The notes: generated from the sequence alone by a model not told the origin. A DNA stretch of 64,000 nt from JBCBCP01 sp039817385 (GCA_039817385.1 JBCBVY010000002.1:496001-560000), one strand, 5' to 3'; numbered from the stretch's first letter, positions 48,420 to 57,402 are shown. Translations and numbers: made by a program.

Positions 48420-49121
48420 ATGAGCAAGATTGCATTGGTGGACGACGACAGGAACATCCTGACGTCGGTGTCGATGACGCTGGAAGCCGAAGGGTTCGAG
48501 GTGGAGACCTATAACGACGGTCAGGCTGCCCTTGACGCTTTCAACAAGAAACTCCCCGATATGGCTGTGCTGGACATCAAGATGCCGCGCATGGACGGCA
48601 TGGACCTGCTGCAACGCCTGCGCCAGAAAACCACGATGCCCGTGATCTTCCTCACCTCCAAGGATGACGAGATTGACGAGGTGCTGGGCCTGCGCATGGG
48701 CGCCGATGACTACGTAAAAAAGCCGTTTAGCCAGCGGCTGTTGGTGGAGCGCATCCGCGCGCTGCTGCGCCGCCAGGATGCGGTTGCCGGTGACGTGGTT
48801 GGCGACACCGAAGAGACAAAGGTGATGGAGCGGGGCGAGCTGCGCATGGACCCGCTGCGCCACGCGGTCAGCTGGAAGGGCAAGGATGTGTCGCTGACGG
48901 TGACGGAATTCCTGCTGCTTCAGGCACTCGCCCAACGTCCCGGCTTCGTGAAGTCGCGCGATCAGCTGATGGACGTCGCCTATGACGATCAGGTCTATGT
49001 CGACGACCGGACCATCGACAGCCACATCAAGCGGCTGCGCAAGAAAATGCGGACAGCGGACGATAGCTTTGCCGCGATTGAGACGCTTTACGGTATCGGC
49101 TACCGCTATAACGAAGAGTAA
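48420..49121 (+). CDS. chvI: Response regulator ChvI
   Basis: The product is 233 residues, OmpR class. The receiver carries the acidic pocket Asp8-Asp10, phosphoacceptor Asp52 (MAVLDIKMPRMDG) and Lys in DDYVKKPF. The C-terminal winged HTH (about 130-233) has TVTEFLLLQAL and DDRTIDSHIKRLRKKMR. ATG 48420 was chosen because it gives the canonical MSKIALVDDD start. It is followed by chvG after 8 bases. ChvI controls acid, envelope and carbon-related genes in alphaproteobacteria. Confidence 0.93.
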   Translation: MSKIALVDDDRNILTSVSMTLEAEGFEVETYNDGQAALDAFNKKLPDMAVLDIKMPRMDGMDLLQRLRQKTTMPVIFLTSKDDEIDEVLGLRMGADDYVKKPFSQRLLVERIRALLRRQDAVAGDVVGDTEETKVMERGELRMDPLRHAVSWKGKDVSLTVTEFLLLQALAQRPGFVKSRDQLMDVAYDDQVYVDDRTIDSHIKRLRKKMRTADDSFAAIETLYGIGYRYNEE

Positions 49122-49129
49122 GCCGGGAT

Positions 49130-50842
49130 ATGGCGCTGGATGAAAGGGGTTACATGCGTGACATGACCCCACCTCCCTCTCGGGACGGGGATGTGGTGCT
49201 GGGCGACGATTGGGTCGCACCGGACAGCACCGCCTCGGGCGATGAAATCCGCGCCAGCCGGGCCAAGCGCGGATGGCTTGCGCTGCGCTCCTCGCCGCTG
49301 ACGCGCAAGATCATCACCTTTAACCTGATCGCGCTGAACATCCTGATCGCGGGCATTCTGTACCTTAATTCGTCCAGGGACAGCCTCGCCGAACAGCGCG
49401 CGCTGTCGCTGGTGTCCGAGGCTGAGCTTGTCGCCGACGTGATCGAAGCGCAGCTGCCTGCCGGCGCACCTGTGAGCCTCGCGACCGGTGACGGCGTCGA
49501 TGTTCTGGCAACGCTTGAAGGGCTCGACCTGCGGTCGGGCATCGAGGTTTTCGTTTTTGATCCGTCCGAGACGCTTGTCGCGCGCAACGCCATTGCGGCG
49601 GAGGGCCAGCCGGACAGTGACCGCACCTACCTGACGGACGGGCTGAACTGGCTGTGGACGCAGTTTTCCGGCCTGTTCTCCAGCACTACAGAAAAAGTGG
49701 CACCGCCGGTCGAGGACCAGCTGCGCGCGCTTGTGTCCAGTGGTCTGGCCGGTGAAACGCTGGTCCGCGACAGCCTTGATACCGCGGGCGGCACCTTGTT
49801 CAGCGTTGTGACGCCCATCCGCCAGGGGCAGACCGCCGTCGGCGTCGTCGCGATCACCTCTGCGGCGGGGGAGATTGACAAGCTGGTCCGCAATGAGCGC
49901 GAACGGGTGCTTCAGATGTTCATCATCGCGGTTGTGGTCAGCATCGGGCTCAGCCTTGTTCTGGCCTCCACCATCGCTAACCCGCTGGCGGACCTCGCCG
50001 CCGCGGCGGAACTTGGACGCGACCGCAATCAGCGCAAGGTCAACCCTGGGCGCATCCGCATCCCCGACCTGACAGCGCGCCCGGACGAGATCGGCCGCCT
50101 CTCCGGCGCTTTGCGCGGGATGATCGCGGCGCTCTATAACCGCATCGACGGGAACGAACAGTTTGCCGCGGACGTCGCGCATGAAATCAAGAACCCGCTT
50201 GCTTCGCTGCGTTCCGCCGTGGGTACCTTGCGGCTGGTAAAGCGCGACGATCAACGCGAGAAACTGCTGGACGTCATTGACCATGACGTGCGCCGCCTTG
50301 ACCGGCTGGTCAGCGATATCTCCAACGCGTCGCGGCTCGATTCTGAGCTGGTCAAGGAAGAGGAAGAGCCGTTTGACCTCCTCCAGATGCTGACCAACCT
50401 CGGCCAGTACCTGGGCGAGGATGCAAAATCCAAGGGCATCGATTTCATTACCGATCTGCCCGCCTATCCGATCCAGGTCCACGGGCTTGAGGCGCGTCTG
50501 GCGCAGGTCTTCGTGAACCTGATCACCAACGCGATTTCCTTCTGCGAGGATGGCGATGCGATTCGCGTCTGGGCCCGCAAGAAGGAAAACCGCGTGCTGA
50601 TCGTGGTTGAGGATACCGGCCCGGGCATTCCCGATCAGGCGCTGTCCAAGATTTTCAAGCGGTTCTACTCGCAGCGCCCGGTCGAGCATTTTGGCAACAA
50701 CTCGGGCCTTGGCCTCGCCATCTCCAAGCAGATCGTGGAGGCACATGGCGGCGTGATCTGGGCGGAGAACATCCGGCCCACGGATGTAGACATCACGTCC
50801 GAGCCGCTCGGCGCCCGTTTCGTTGTTGGCCTTCCGGTCTAA
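49130..50842 (+). CDS. chvG: Sensor histidine kinase ChvG
   Basis: The product is 570 residues. An N-terminal cytoplasmic tail of about 55 residues precedes membrane helix 1 (about 63-82), a periplasmic sensor of about 185 residues, helix 2 (about 262-284), HAMP, the H box with His351 (DVAHEIKNPLASLRSA) and the ATPase domain with N box NLITNAISFC, G1 DTGPGIPDQ and GLGLAISKQIV. It phosphorylates ChvI. The gene overlaps no neighbour but lies 6 bases before hprK, so it is in the same transcript. Confidence 0.93.
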   Translation: MALDERGYMRDMTPPPSRDGDVVLGDDWVAPDSTASGDEIRASRAKRGWLALRSSPLTRKIITFNLIALNILIAGILYLNSSRDSLAEQRALSLVSEAELVADVIEAQLPAGAPVSLATGDGVDVLATLEGLDLRSGIEVFVFDPSETLVARNAIAAEGQPDSDRTYLTDGLNWLWTQFSGLFSSTTEKVAPPVEDQLRALVSSGLAGETLVRDSLDTAGGTLFSVVTPIRQGQTAVGVVAITSAAGEIDKLVRNERERVLQMFIIAVVVSIGLSLVLASTIANPLADLAAAAELGRDRNQRKVNPGRIRIPDLTARPDEIGRLSGALRGMIAALYNRIDGNEQFAADVAHEIKNPLASLRSAVGTLRLVKRDDQREKLLDVIDHDVRRLDRLVSDISNASRLDSELVKEEEEPFDLLQMLTNLGQYLGEDAKSKGIDFITDLPAYPIQVHGLEARLAQVFVNLITNAISFCEDGDAIRVWARKKENRVLIVVEDTGPGIPDQALSKIFKRFYSQRPVEHFGNNSGLGLAISKQIVEAHGGVIWAENIRPTDVDITSEPLGARFVVGLPV

Positions 50843-50848
50843 GGCAAA

Positions 50849-51262
50849 ATGCCCCTGATCCACGCCAGCGCCGTCGCCGCCAAGGGGCGGGCGGCGCTGA
50901 TCGTTGGTGCGTCAGGCAGCGGTAAGTCCAGCCTTGCGCTCCAACTGTTGGCCTTTGGTGCCGCGCTGATTTGTGACGATCAGGTGGACCTCACAGTGCA
51001 AAACGGCGCCCTGATCGCCGGACCCGCGCCCAATATCGCCGGCATGATCGAGGCGCGCGGGGTTGGCCTGCTGAAGGCCCCGGTCGCGGGGCCCACGCCC
51101 GTGGCCTGCGTGATCGACCTGAACGCTTTGGAAACGGAGCGGCTGCCGGAGCGGGAACGGACCTATCACGGGGTCAGCCTTCCCCTGTTTCACAAATGTG
51201 AGGGGCCTGCTTGGCCCGCGGCGATCTGGCTATATCTCAGTCATGGACCCGCGATGCTATGA
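50849..51262 (+). CDS. hprK: HPr kinase/phosphorylase (short alphaproteobacterial form)
   Basis: The product is 137 residues, only the C-terminal catalytic domain of the longer Firmicute enzyme. The P-loop is GASGSGKS (20-27), and the HPrK-specific LICDDQVDL and EARGVGLLKAP segments follow. It phosphorylates Ser46 of HPr, which is encoded four genes downstream. It ends with an ATGA overlap with rapZ. Confidence 0.92.
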   Translation: MPLIHASAVAAKGRAALIVGASGSGKSSLALQLLAFGAALICDDQVDLTVQNGALIAGPAPNIAGMIEARGVGLLKAPVAGPTPVACVIDLNALETERLPERERTYHGVSLPLFHKCEGPAWPAAIWLYLSHGPAML

Positions 51263-52164
51263 CCGACCTGACCCGCCCCCCTTTGCGCCTTGTGCTTGTG
51301 ACTGGCCCGTCCGGCGCCGGACGCTCCAGCGCGATTGCGGTGCTGGAAGACCTGGGCTTCGAGACCATTGACAACATGCCGCTGCGCCTGTTACCCGCGC
51401 TGCTGGACGATCCGGCCACTGTCCGGCCGCTCGCGCTGGGCATTGATCCGCGGACCCGCGATTTCTCGGTCGATGCCGTCCTTGATGAGCTGGCGCGCCT
51501 GTCGGCCCGTCCCGGCACGCAGGCGGAACTGCTCTATCTGGAGTGCACGACGGACACGCTCCTGCGCCGCTTTTCCGAGACGCGGCGGCGGCACCCGCTG
51601 GCCCGCAAGGACCGCCCCGAGGTTGGGATCGAGCGCGAACTGGCCTTGCTCGCCCCGCTGCGCAGCCGCGCCGATACGCTGATCGACACCAGCGCGCTGA
51701 CCATCCACCAGCTGCGCGAAGAGGTGGAGCGCGTCTATGGTGCGGGCCCGAAAGACAGGCTTGCCGTGTCCGTGCAGTCGTTCAGCTACAAGCGCGGCCT
51801 GCCGCGCGGTGTGGACATGGTGTTTGACTGCCGCTTTTTGACGAATCCCCATTACGATCCCGCCTTGCGCGCAGCCACGGGGAAGGACCCCCGGGTTCAG
51901 GCCTACATCGAGACCGATGCGCGCTACGCCGAATTTGCGGCCCGCACGCGTGATCTCGCGCTATGGTTGCTGCCGGCCTATGCAGAAGAGGGCAAAGCTC
52001 ACCTTGCCATCGCCTTTGGGTGTACCGGCGGGCAACACCGCTCCGTTGCCCTTGCGGAAAGCACGGCGGCGCATCTTGCGCAGGCCGGTTGGCACGTGTC
52101 TATTCGGCACAGGGAACTGGACCGCCGCCAGACGGACACGCAAGCCAGCGGGGCAGATAAGTGA
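51259..52164 (+). CDS. rapZ: RNase adapter protein RapZ
   Basis: The product is 301 residues. The P-loop is VTGPSGAGRSSAIAVLEDL (Arg replaces Lys in the last position, GAGRS). The RapZ blocks are FETIDNMPLRLLP, RRRHPLARKDRP and the C-terminal SYKRGLPRGVDMVFDCRFL, HLAIAFGCTGGQHRSV. In enterobacteria it directs RNase E to GlmZ; here the target is unknown. It overlaps hprK and the EIIA gene by 4 bases each. Confidence 0.93.
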   Translation: MTDLTRPPLRLVLVTGPSGAGRSSAIAVLEDLGFETIDNMPLRLLPALLDDPATVRPLALGIDPRTRDFSVDAVLDELARLSARPGTQAELLYLECTTDTLLRRFSETRRRHPLARKDRPEVGIERELALLAPLRSRADTLIDTSALTIHQLREEVERVYGAGPKDRLAVSVQSFSYKRGLPRGVDMVFDCRFLTNPHYDPALRAATGKDPRVQAYIETDARYAEFAARTRDLALWLLPAYAEEGKAHLAIAFGCTGGQHRSVALAESTAAHLAQAGWHVSIRHRELDRRQTDTQASGADK

Positions 52165-52553
52165 TCGGGATCGTGATCGTGGCACATGGGGGCCTCGCGC
52201 AGGAATATCTTGCCGCGATCGAACATGTCGTGGGCCAGCAATCGGGCGTCCGCGCGATCGCGATCGAACCCAGCCATGACCGCGCCAGCAAGGAGCTGGA
52301 GATCTGCGCCGCCGCGGACGAGGTGGACGCGGGCAACGGGGTTATTGTGGTCACAGACCTTTTTGGCGGCTCTCCTTCGAACCTGTCGTTGCGGGCGTGC
52401 AAGCCGCAAGACCGGCGCATTCTCTACGGTGCGAACCTGCCGATGTTGATCAAATTGGCGAAATCCCGCGCCAAACCGGTGCCCGACGCGGTCCGCGCCG
52501 CCCTTGACGCGGGCAAGAAATATATCGACAGCCAGAACATCAGCGCCCAATAA
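52161..52553 (+). CDS. PTS EIIA component, mannose/fructose class
   Basis: The product is 130 residues. The phospho-acceptor His9 sits in IVIVAHGGLAQEYL. VVTDLFGGSPSNLSL is the family signature (DLxGGTP-like). No EIIB, EIIC or EIID genes are near, so this acts in signalling rather than sugar transport. GTG start overlaps rapZ. Confidence 0.92.
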   Translation: MIGIVIVAHGGLAQEYLAAIEHVVGQQSGVRAIAIEPSHDRASKELEICAAADEVDAGNGVIVVTDLFGGSPSNLSLRACKPQDRRILYGANLPMLIKLAKSRAKPVPDAVRAALDAGKKYIDSQNISAQ

Positions 52554-52585
52554 GGCCCAAGCAGACGAAGAAGGGGGGGCGACGC

Positions 52586-52855
52586 ATGACACAGCGCACG
52601 CTGGAAATTGTGAATGAAAAGGGTTTGCACGCTCGCGCTTCCGCCAAACTGGTCGAGGTTGTCGAAGCCTTTGACGCCAGTGCCGAGGTCAGCCGGGAGG
52701 GACTTGTTGCCTCAGGTGACAGCATCATGGGGCTTTTGATGTTGGCAGCTTCCAAGGGAACCACTATTGACGTCGAAACCGCGGGCGCTGACGCCGAAGC
52801 GTTGGCGGATGCGATCTCGACGCTTGTCGCGGACAAGTTTGGTGAAGGAGTGTGA
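52586..52855 (+). CDS. Phosphocarrier protein HPr
   Basis: The product is 89 residues. His15 is in NEKGLHARASAKLVE, the regulatory Ser46 in VASGDSIMGLLML, so both the EI-dependent and HprK-dependent sites are present. Together with HprK it forms a kinase-substrate pair. Also called NPr-like in some annotations. An enzyme I gene is not in the window. A GGGGGG-rich stretch precedes the ATG. Confidence 0.94.
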   Translation: MTQRTLEIVNEKGLHARASAKLVEVVEAFDASAEVSREGLVASGDSIMGLLMLAASKGTTIDVETAGADAEALADAISTLVADKFGEGV

Positions 52856-52885
52856 CGGGCGGTCGGCCTGCGCAAAGGGGATAAG

Positions 52886-53764
52886 ATGACAGACAGCAGC
52901 CACGACCTCGCGGGCAGCGGCCAGTCGGAAACGGTCACCTTTACGAAATACGACCGGCGCAGCCTCAGTTACGCGTCCACCTTTGACGATCCGTGGAAAG
53001 CGGCGCTGATCCGCGTGATGGAGGCGTTTACCGGCAAGCTGACCATCCTGCGCCTGATCCGAAAGTTTGAACGGCAGGGCGCGCCCCAGGGGCAGGCCTT
53101 TTGGCGGGCGTGCCTTGATGTGATGGGCATCGACCTGACCACGCCGCAGGCCCAACTGGACCGTATCCCCAACGAAGGGCCGGTGATCGTTGTGGCCAAC
53201 CACCCGCACGGGATGGTGGATGGCATGATCTTTGCCGACCTGATCGGCCGGGTCCGGCCCGATTACCGCATCCTGACCCGCTCGCTCCTGACGGGGATTG
53301 ATGAGAGCGCGGGCAGCTACATGATCCCGGTGCCCTTTCCGCATGACCCCGAAGCGCAGCGCAAAATGGTAGAGATGCGCGCCGCCGCGATGGATTACCT
53401 GTCAAAGGGCGGTGTTGTCGCGCTGTTTCCGTCGGGGGTTGTGGCGTCCTCGGACAGCTGGTTTGGCCCGGTGATCGAGCGGGAGTGGAACGTCTTCACC
53501 GCCAAGATGATCCGCAAATCGGGCGCACGGGTCGTGCCCATGCGCTTTCCCGGCCAGAACAGCCGCGCCTATCAGATCGCCAACCGCGTCTCGCCGATCT
53601 TGCGGCAGGGCCTTTTGCTGCATGAAATTGTGCATTCGCTGAACAAGCCCCAGGGGCCTGTCGTCGGGCATCCTTTGGCCGAAGAAGACGTGACGGAGCG
53701 GTCCAAAGACCCGCGCGCCTTCATGGCGTGGCTACGCGAACATACGCTGTCGCTTCAGGGCTAG
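52886..53764 (+). CDS. Lysophospholipid (1-acylglycerol-3-phosphate type) acyltransferase
   Basis: The product is 292 residues. The catalytic motif is NHPHGMVDG (HxxxxD). The second motif lies around LFPSGVVASSD. The N-terminal extension of about 85 residues (FTKYDRRSLSYASTFD ... FERQGAPQG) is larger than in PlsC and fits a wider hemolysin- or OlsA-like subgroup. It transfers an acyl chain to a lysolipid or ornithine lipid precursor. It ends 6 bases before a double palindrome that separates it from hbd. Confidence 0.85.
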   Translation: MTDSSHDLAGSGQSETVTFTKYDRRSLSYASTFDDPWKAALIRVMEAFTGKLTILRLIRKFERQGAPQGQAFWRACLDVMGIDLTTPQAQLDRIPNEGPVIVVANHPHGMVDGMIFADLIGRVRPDYRILTRSLLTGIDESAGSYMIPVPFPHDPEAQRKMVEMRAAAMDYLSKGGVVALFPSGVVASSDSWFGPVIEREWNVFTAKMIRKSGARVVPMRFPGQNSRAYQIANRVSPILRQGLLLHEIVHSLNKPQGPVVGHPLAEEDVTERSKDPRAFMAWLREHTLSLQG

Positions 53765-53769
53765 GCGGC

Positions 53770-53811
53770 GGAAAATTCAATTTTCCGGTCCGTTTTCTTG
53801 CCAAGAAAACG
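53770..53811. repeat. Double palindrome between convergent genes, probably a bidirectional terminator
   Basis: Palindrome 1 is GGAAAATT-C-AATTTTCC (53770-53786). Palindrome 2 is CGTTTTCTTG-C-CAAGAAAACG (53791-53811). They fill the 47 bases between the stop codons of the acyltransferase and 3-hydroxybutyryl-CoA dehydrogenase genes exactly. Two A/T-rich hairpins in tandem are read identically on both strands, so they can end both transcripts. Confidence 0.7.
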
Positions 53812-54687
53812 CTAGCGCGTCGGCACCGGCACCTCGCCCCGGTAATCGTAGAACCCGCGTTCGGTCTTTCGGCCCAGCCACCCGGCCTCAACATATTTCG
53901 TCAGCAGCGGGCAGGGGCGGTATTTCGTGTCAGCCAGCCCGTCATGCAGCACGTTCATGATCGCAAGACAGGTATCCAGCCCGATGAAATCCGCCAGCTC
54001 CAACGGCCCCATCGGGTGGTTCGCGCCCAGTTTCATGGACGAGTCGATGGATTGGACGGACCCGACCCCTTCATAGAGCGTATAGACCGCTTCGTTGATC
54101 ATCGGCATCAGGATGCGGTTCACGATGAAGGCCGGAAAGTCCTCGGCGCTTGCGGCGGTCTTGCCCAACTTGTCCACGACGACCTTGCAGGCGGCAAAGG
54201 TCTCTTCGTCCGTGGCGATGCCGCGGATCAGCTCGACCAGCTGCATGACGGGCACGGGGTTCATAAAGTGAAAGCCCATGAACTTTTCCGGCCGGTCCGT
54301 GCGGCTTGCCAGGCGGGTGATCGAGATGGACGAGGTGTTCGACGTCAGGATTGTATGCGGTGTAAGGTGCGGTTGCAGCTCGTCAAAGATCGCCTGCTTG
54401 ATGGTTTCGCGTTCCGTGGCCGCCTCGATCACAAGGTCCGACGGTCCGAGTTCGGGCAGGTTCGTTGTTGTGACGATCCGCGCGAGCGCGGCTTGCATCG
54501 CCTCTTCGCTGATCTTGCCGCGTCCGGCCTGACGGCCCATGTTCCGCTCGATCAGCTGGACCGCCGTGGTCAGCGCATCGGCGCTGATGTCCGTCATGAC
54601 AACGTCATACCCGGCAAGCGCCATCACATGGGCGATCCCGTTGCCCATTTGCCCTGCGCCGATAATACCGACTTTCTGAATGTCCAT
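53812..54687 (-). CDS. hbd: 3-hydroxybutyryl-CoA dehydrogenase
   Basis: The product is 291 residues, the short form with N-terminal NAD fold only. GAGQMGNGIAHVMALAGYDVV is the dinucleotide fold (GxGxxG). SNTSSISITRLA holds the catalytic Ser and Asn; FHFMNPVPVMQLVELI the catalytic His. It interconverts acetoacetyl-CoA and 3-hydroxybutyryl-CoA, feeding polyhydroxybutyrate or ethylmalonyl-CoA metabolism. ATG 54687 was chosen because it gives the standard MDIQKVGIIG start. Confidence 0.94.
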   Translation of the reverse strand: MDIQKVGIIGAGQMGNGIAHVMALAGYDVVMTDISADALTTAVQLIERNMGRQAGRGKISEEAMQAALARIVTTTNLPELGPSDLVIEAATERETIKQAIFDELQPHLTPHTILTSNTSSISITRLASRTDRPEKFMGFHFMNPVPVMQLVELIRGIATDEETFAACKVVVDKLGKTAASAEDFPAFIVNRILMPMINEAVYTLYEGVGSVQSIDSSMKLGANHPMGPLELADFIGLDTCLAIMNVLHDGLADTKYRPCPLLTKYVEAGWLGRKTERGFYDYRGEVPVPTR

Positions 54688-54839
54688 GCTGCGCCCCTGC
54701 TTTGCCGCCATCACCATATGGCCGTGGCGCCTGCCCCCGCAAGGTCTGAACAACGACACAAAGTCGCCATGCTTCGTTAGCGCTTCTTAAGGGTTACGCG
54801 CATAAAAACGCAGGCGGGTGATATTTTGGAGATGGGTGA

Positions 54840-55658
54840 ATGACCTATGACATGGGCCGTGGGGGCCTTGACTATCTGCCGTGCCGTTATGGCGCGTCAA
54901 AGATCCTCTTTCGCGGGCCACGCAAATCCCTTGATGTTCCGTATATCGCGATGTTGGGCGGGACGGAGACATATGGCAAATATGTTGAGGCGCCATTTGC
55001 GGATCAGATCGAAGCGGCGCTGCGGACCCCGTGCGTGAACCTCGGCTGCCTGAACGCGGGCATCGACGCCTTCGCGCAGGATGCCAGCTTGATGGACATC
55101 GCCGCCCAGGCGCAGGTCACTGTCATTCAGGTGATGGGTGCGCAGAACATGTCAAACCGGCTCTATTCGGTGCACCCGCGCCGCAATGACCGCTTTGTGA
55201 AACCGTCCAGCGTGTTGCAGATGATCTACCGCGAGGTCGATTTCACCGAGTTCAACTTCAACCGGCACATGCTGATGCGCCTGCAGGCCATTTCGGCGGA
55301 GCGGTTCGAGACCGTTTGCGAAGAACTGCGCAGCGCCTGGGTGGCGCGGATGAACCTGCTGCTGGCGCGCATTCCGGGCAAGACGGTTCTGCTTTGGGCG
55401 TCTGAACGGTCCCCGGACGATGCCGCCAAACGCTTTGACAGCGACCCGTGGCTTGTGGGCCGGGAAGAGCTGAACGAGGTATCGGAGAACGTGACAGAGG
55501 TGGTCGAGGTTGTCTTTTCCAAGGATGCAGTGGCGGCCGGCACCCAAGGCATGGTCTTTGCTGAGATGGAGCGCCCGGCGGCGGAAAGTGTCATGAACGC
55601 CGCGGCCCATGCAGAGGTAAGCGCGGCGCTGAAGCCGGTGTTGTCAGCGATGGTCTGA
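54840..55658 (+). CDS. DUF6473-like protein of unknown function
   Basis: The product is 272 residues, cytoplasmic. The N-terminal block GGLDYLPCRYGASKILFRGP and PYIAMLGGTETYGKYV recall a family often found in marine Rhodobacterales. VIQVMGAQNMSNRLYSVHPRRNDRF is another strong block. The GGTETYG and MGAQNxSNRxYxVHPRRNDRF pattern resembles a GDSL/SGNH-like or sulfotransferase-like active-site loop, but I cannot decide. It is separated from hbd by 152 bases with no recognised element. Confidence 0.6.
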   Translation: MTYDMGRGGLDYLPCRYGASKILFRGPRKSLDVPYIAMLGGTETYGKYVEAPFADQIEAALRTPCVNLGCLNAGIDAFAQDASLMDIAAQAQVTVIQVMGAQNMSNRLYSVHPRRNDRFVKPSSVLQMIYREVDFTEFNFNRHMLMRLQAISAERFETVCEELRSAWVARMNLLLARIPGKTVLLWASERSPDDAAKRFDSDPWLVGREELNEVSENVTEVVEVVFSKDAVAAGTQGMVFAEMERPAAESVMNAAAHAEVSAALKPVLSAMV

Positions 55659-55666
55659 AACGCAAA

Positions 55667-55695
55667 CCGGCCCGCGGGGGCGTCCCACGGGCCGG
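55667..55695. terminator. Hairpin terminator between etfA and the DUF6473-like gene
   Basis: CCGGCCCG (55667-55674) and CGGGCCGG (55688-55695) form a perfect 8-base stem with a 13-base loop. On the minus strand it is followed by TTTGCGTTT, so it mainly ends the etfBA transcript; on the plus strand the T-run is missing. Confidence 0.65.
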
Positions 55696-55717
55696 CGCAT
55701 TGCAGGAGTTAGACCGA

Positions 55718-56644
55718 TCAGAGCTTGTCTGTCAGCTCCGGCACCGCGTCGAACAGGTCAGCGACCAGGCCGAAATCGGCAACCTGGAAAATCGGCGCCT
55801 CTTCATCCTTGTTGATCGCAACGATGATCTTGCTGTCCTTCATGCCCGCAAGGTGCTGGATCGCACCGGAGATGCCGACCGCGACATAAAGGTCGGGGGC
55901 AACCACCTTGCCGGTCTGGCCCACCTGCCAATCGTTCGGGGCATAGCCCGAATCGACCGCTGCGCGGGATGCGCCAACGGCAGCGCCCAGCTTGTCGGCC
56001 AGCTTTTCGATCATCGCGAAGTCGTCCTCTGAGCCGACGCCGCGCCCGCCGGACACGACCACGCCGGCCGAAGTCAGCTCGGGGCGATCGCTCTCGGCGA
56101 CCTTGTCCTCGACCCAGGCAGACAGGGCGGGATCGGCGGCGGCGCCGATGGTTTCCACTGCAGCGGAGCCACCTGTGCCTGCCGCGTCAAAGGTGGAGGT
56201 GCGGAAGGTGATGACCTTCTTCGCGTCGTTCGACTTCACCGTCTGGATCGCGTTGCCCGCGTAGATCGGGCGCTCGAAGGTGGACCCGTCGACGACTGCG
56301 GTCGCGTCCGAGATCACCATCGCATCCAGCAGCGCGGCAACCCGCGGGAAGATGTTTTTCGCATCCGTGGTCGCAGGCGCCACGATATGCTCGTAATCAC
56401 CCGCGAGCGATACGATCAGGTCCGCGACCGGCTCCGCCAGACGCTTGCCATATACAGCGTCCTCGGCGCACAGCACCTTTGCCACGCCGTCAATCGTGGC
56501 GGCTGCTGATGCCGCGTCCGCGCAGGTCGCGCCCACGGCCAGCACCGTCACATCGCCCAGAGCTTTTGCCGCAGTCACCGCTTTCGCGGTTGCGTCCATG
56601 CTCAGTTCACCATCGTTGATTTCTGCCAGAAGAAGTACGGCCAT
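55718..56644 (-). CDS. etfA: Electron transfer flavoprotein alpha subunit
   Basis: The product is 308 residues. The N-terminal half is the beta-subunit-like alpha/beta fold. The C-terminal FAD-binding domain has VSGGRGVGSEDDF and the family signature LYVAVGISGAIQHLAGM. It accepts electrons from acyl-CoA dehydrogenases such as Mcd. ATG 56644 overlaps the etfB stop by one base. Confidence 0.96.
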   Translation of the reverse strand: MAVLLLAEINDGELSMDATAKAVTAAKALGDVTVLAVGATCADAASAAATIDGVAKVLCAEDAVYGKRLAEPVADLIVSLAGDYEHIVAPATTDAKNIFPRVAALLDAMVISDATAVVDGSTFERPIYAGNAIQTVKSNDAKKVITFRTSTFDAAGTGGSAAVETIGAAADPALSAWVEDKVAESDRPELTSAGVVVSGGRGVGSEDDFAMIEKLADKLGAAVGASRAAVDSGYAPNDWQVGQTGKVVAPDLYVAVGISGAIQHLAGMKDSKIIVAINKDEEAPIFQVADFGLVADLFDAVPELTDKL

Positions 56645-57402
56645 CAAACAGCTCCCGCTTCCTTGAGTTTCTCGACCAGCTCATCCACCGAGCCGACTTT
56701 GATACCCGCCGCCCGCGCATCGGGTTCGGCGGTCTTAACGACTTCGAGCCGCGGCGCGACGTCCACGCCGTAATCGGCAGGCGTCTTTTCATCCAGCGGC
56801 TTTTTCTTGGCCTTCATGATGTTGGGCAGCGACGCATAGCGCGGCTCGTTCAGGCGCAAATCGACGGTGACAACGGTTGGCATGTTGACCGAGATTGTCT
56901 GAAGACCACCGTCCACTTCGCGCGTGACCTTCGCCTTGTCGCCTTCGATGGCCACTTCGGAGGCAAAGGTCGCCTGGCTCCAGCCCATCAGGGCCGACAG
57001 CATCTGACCCGTGGCGTTCATATCGTTGTCGATCGCCTGCTTGCCGCAAAGGACGAGGCCCGGCTGCTCTTCATCGATCACGGCCTTCAGCACTTTGGCC
57101 ACAGCGAGCGGTTCGATATCGGTATGCACATCGTCGGATGCCACCACGAGGATCGCGCGATCTGCGCCCATCGCCAGCGCCGTGCGCAGGGTTTCCTGCG
57201 ACTGCTTCACGCCGACAGAGACCGCGACGATTTCATCGGCCTGACCCGCTTCTTTCAGGCGGATCGCCTGTTCCACGGCAATCTCGTCGAACGGGTTCAT
57301 TGACATTTTCACGTTAGCGAGATCGACACCCGATCCGTCCGCTTTCACGCGAACCTTCACGTTGTAGTCAATCACGCGCTTGACAGGCACCAGGACCTTC
57401 AT
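56644..57402 (-). CDS. etfB: Electron transfer flavoprotein beta subunit
   Basis: The product is 252 residues. MKVLVPVKRVIDYNVKVRVK is the standard start and VDLRLNEPRYASLPNIMKAKKKPL is the ETF beta signature loop that docks dehydrogenases. It binds AMP and forms the heterodimer with EtfA. A 7-base inverted repeat lies 62 bases upstream. ATG 57402 was chosen for the conserved start. Confidence 0.96.
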   Translation of the reverse strand: MKVLVPVKRVIDYNVKVRVKADGSGVDLANVKMSMNPFDEIAVEQAIRLKEAGQADEIVAVSVGVKQSQETLRTALAMGADRAILVVASDDVHTDIEPLAVAKVLKAVIDEEQPGLVLCGKQAIDNDMNATGQMLSALMGWSQATFASEVAIEGDKAKVTREVDGGLQTISVNMPTVVTVDLRLNEPRYASLPNIMKAKKKPLDEKTPADYGVDVAPRLEVVKTAEPDARAAGIKVGSVDELVEKLKEAGAV

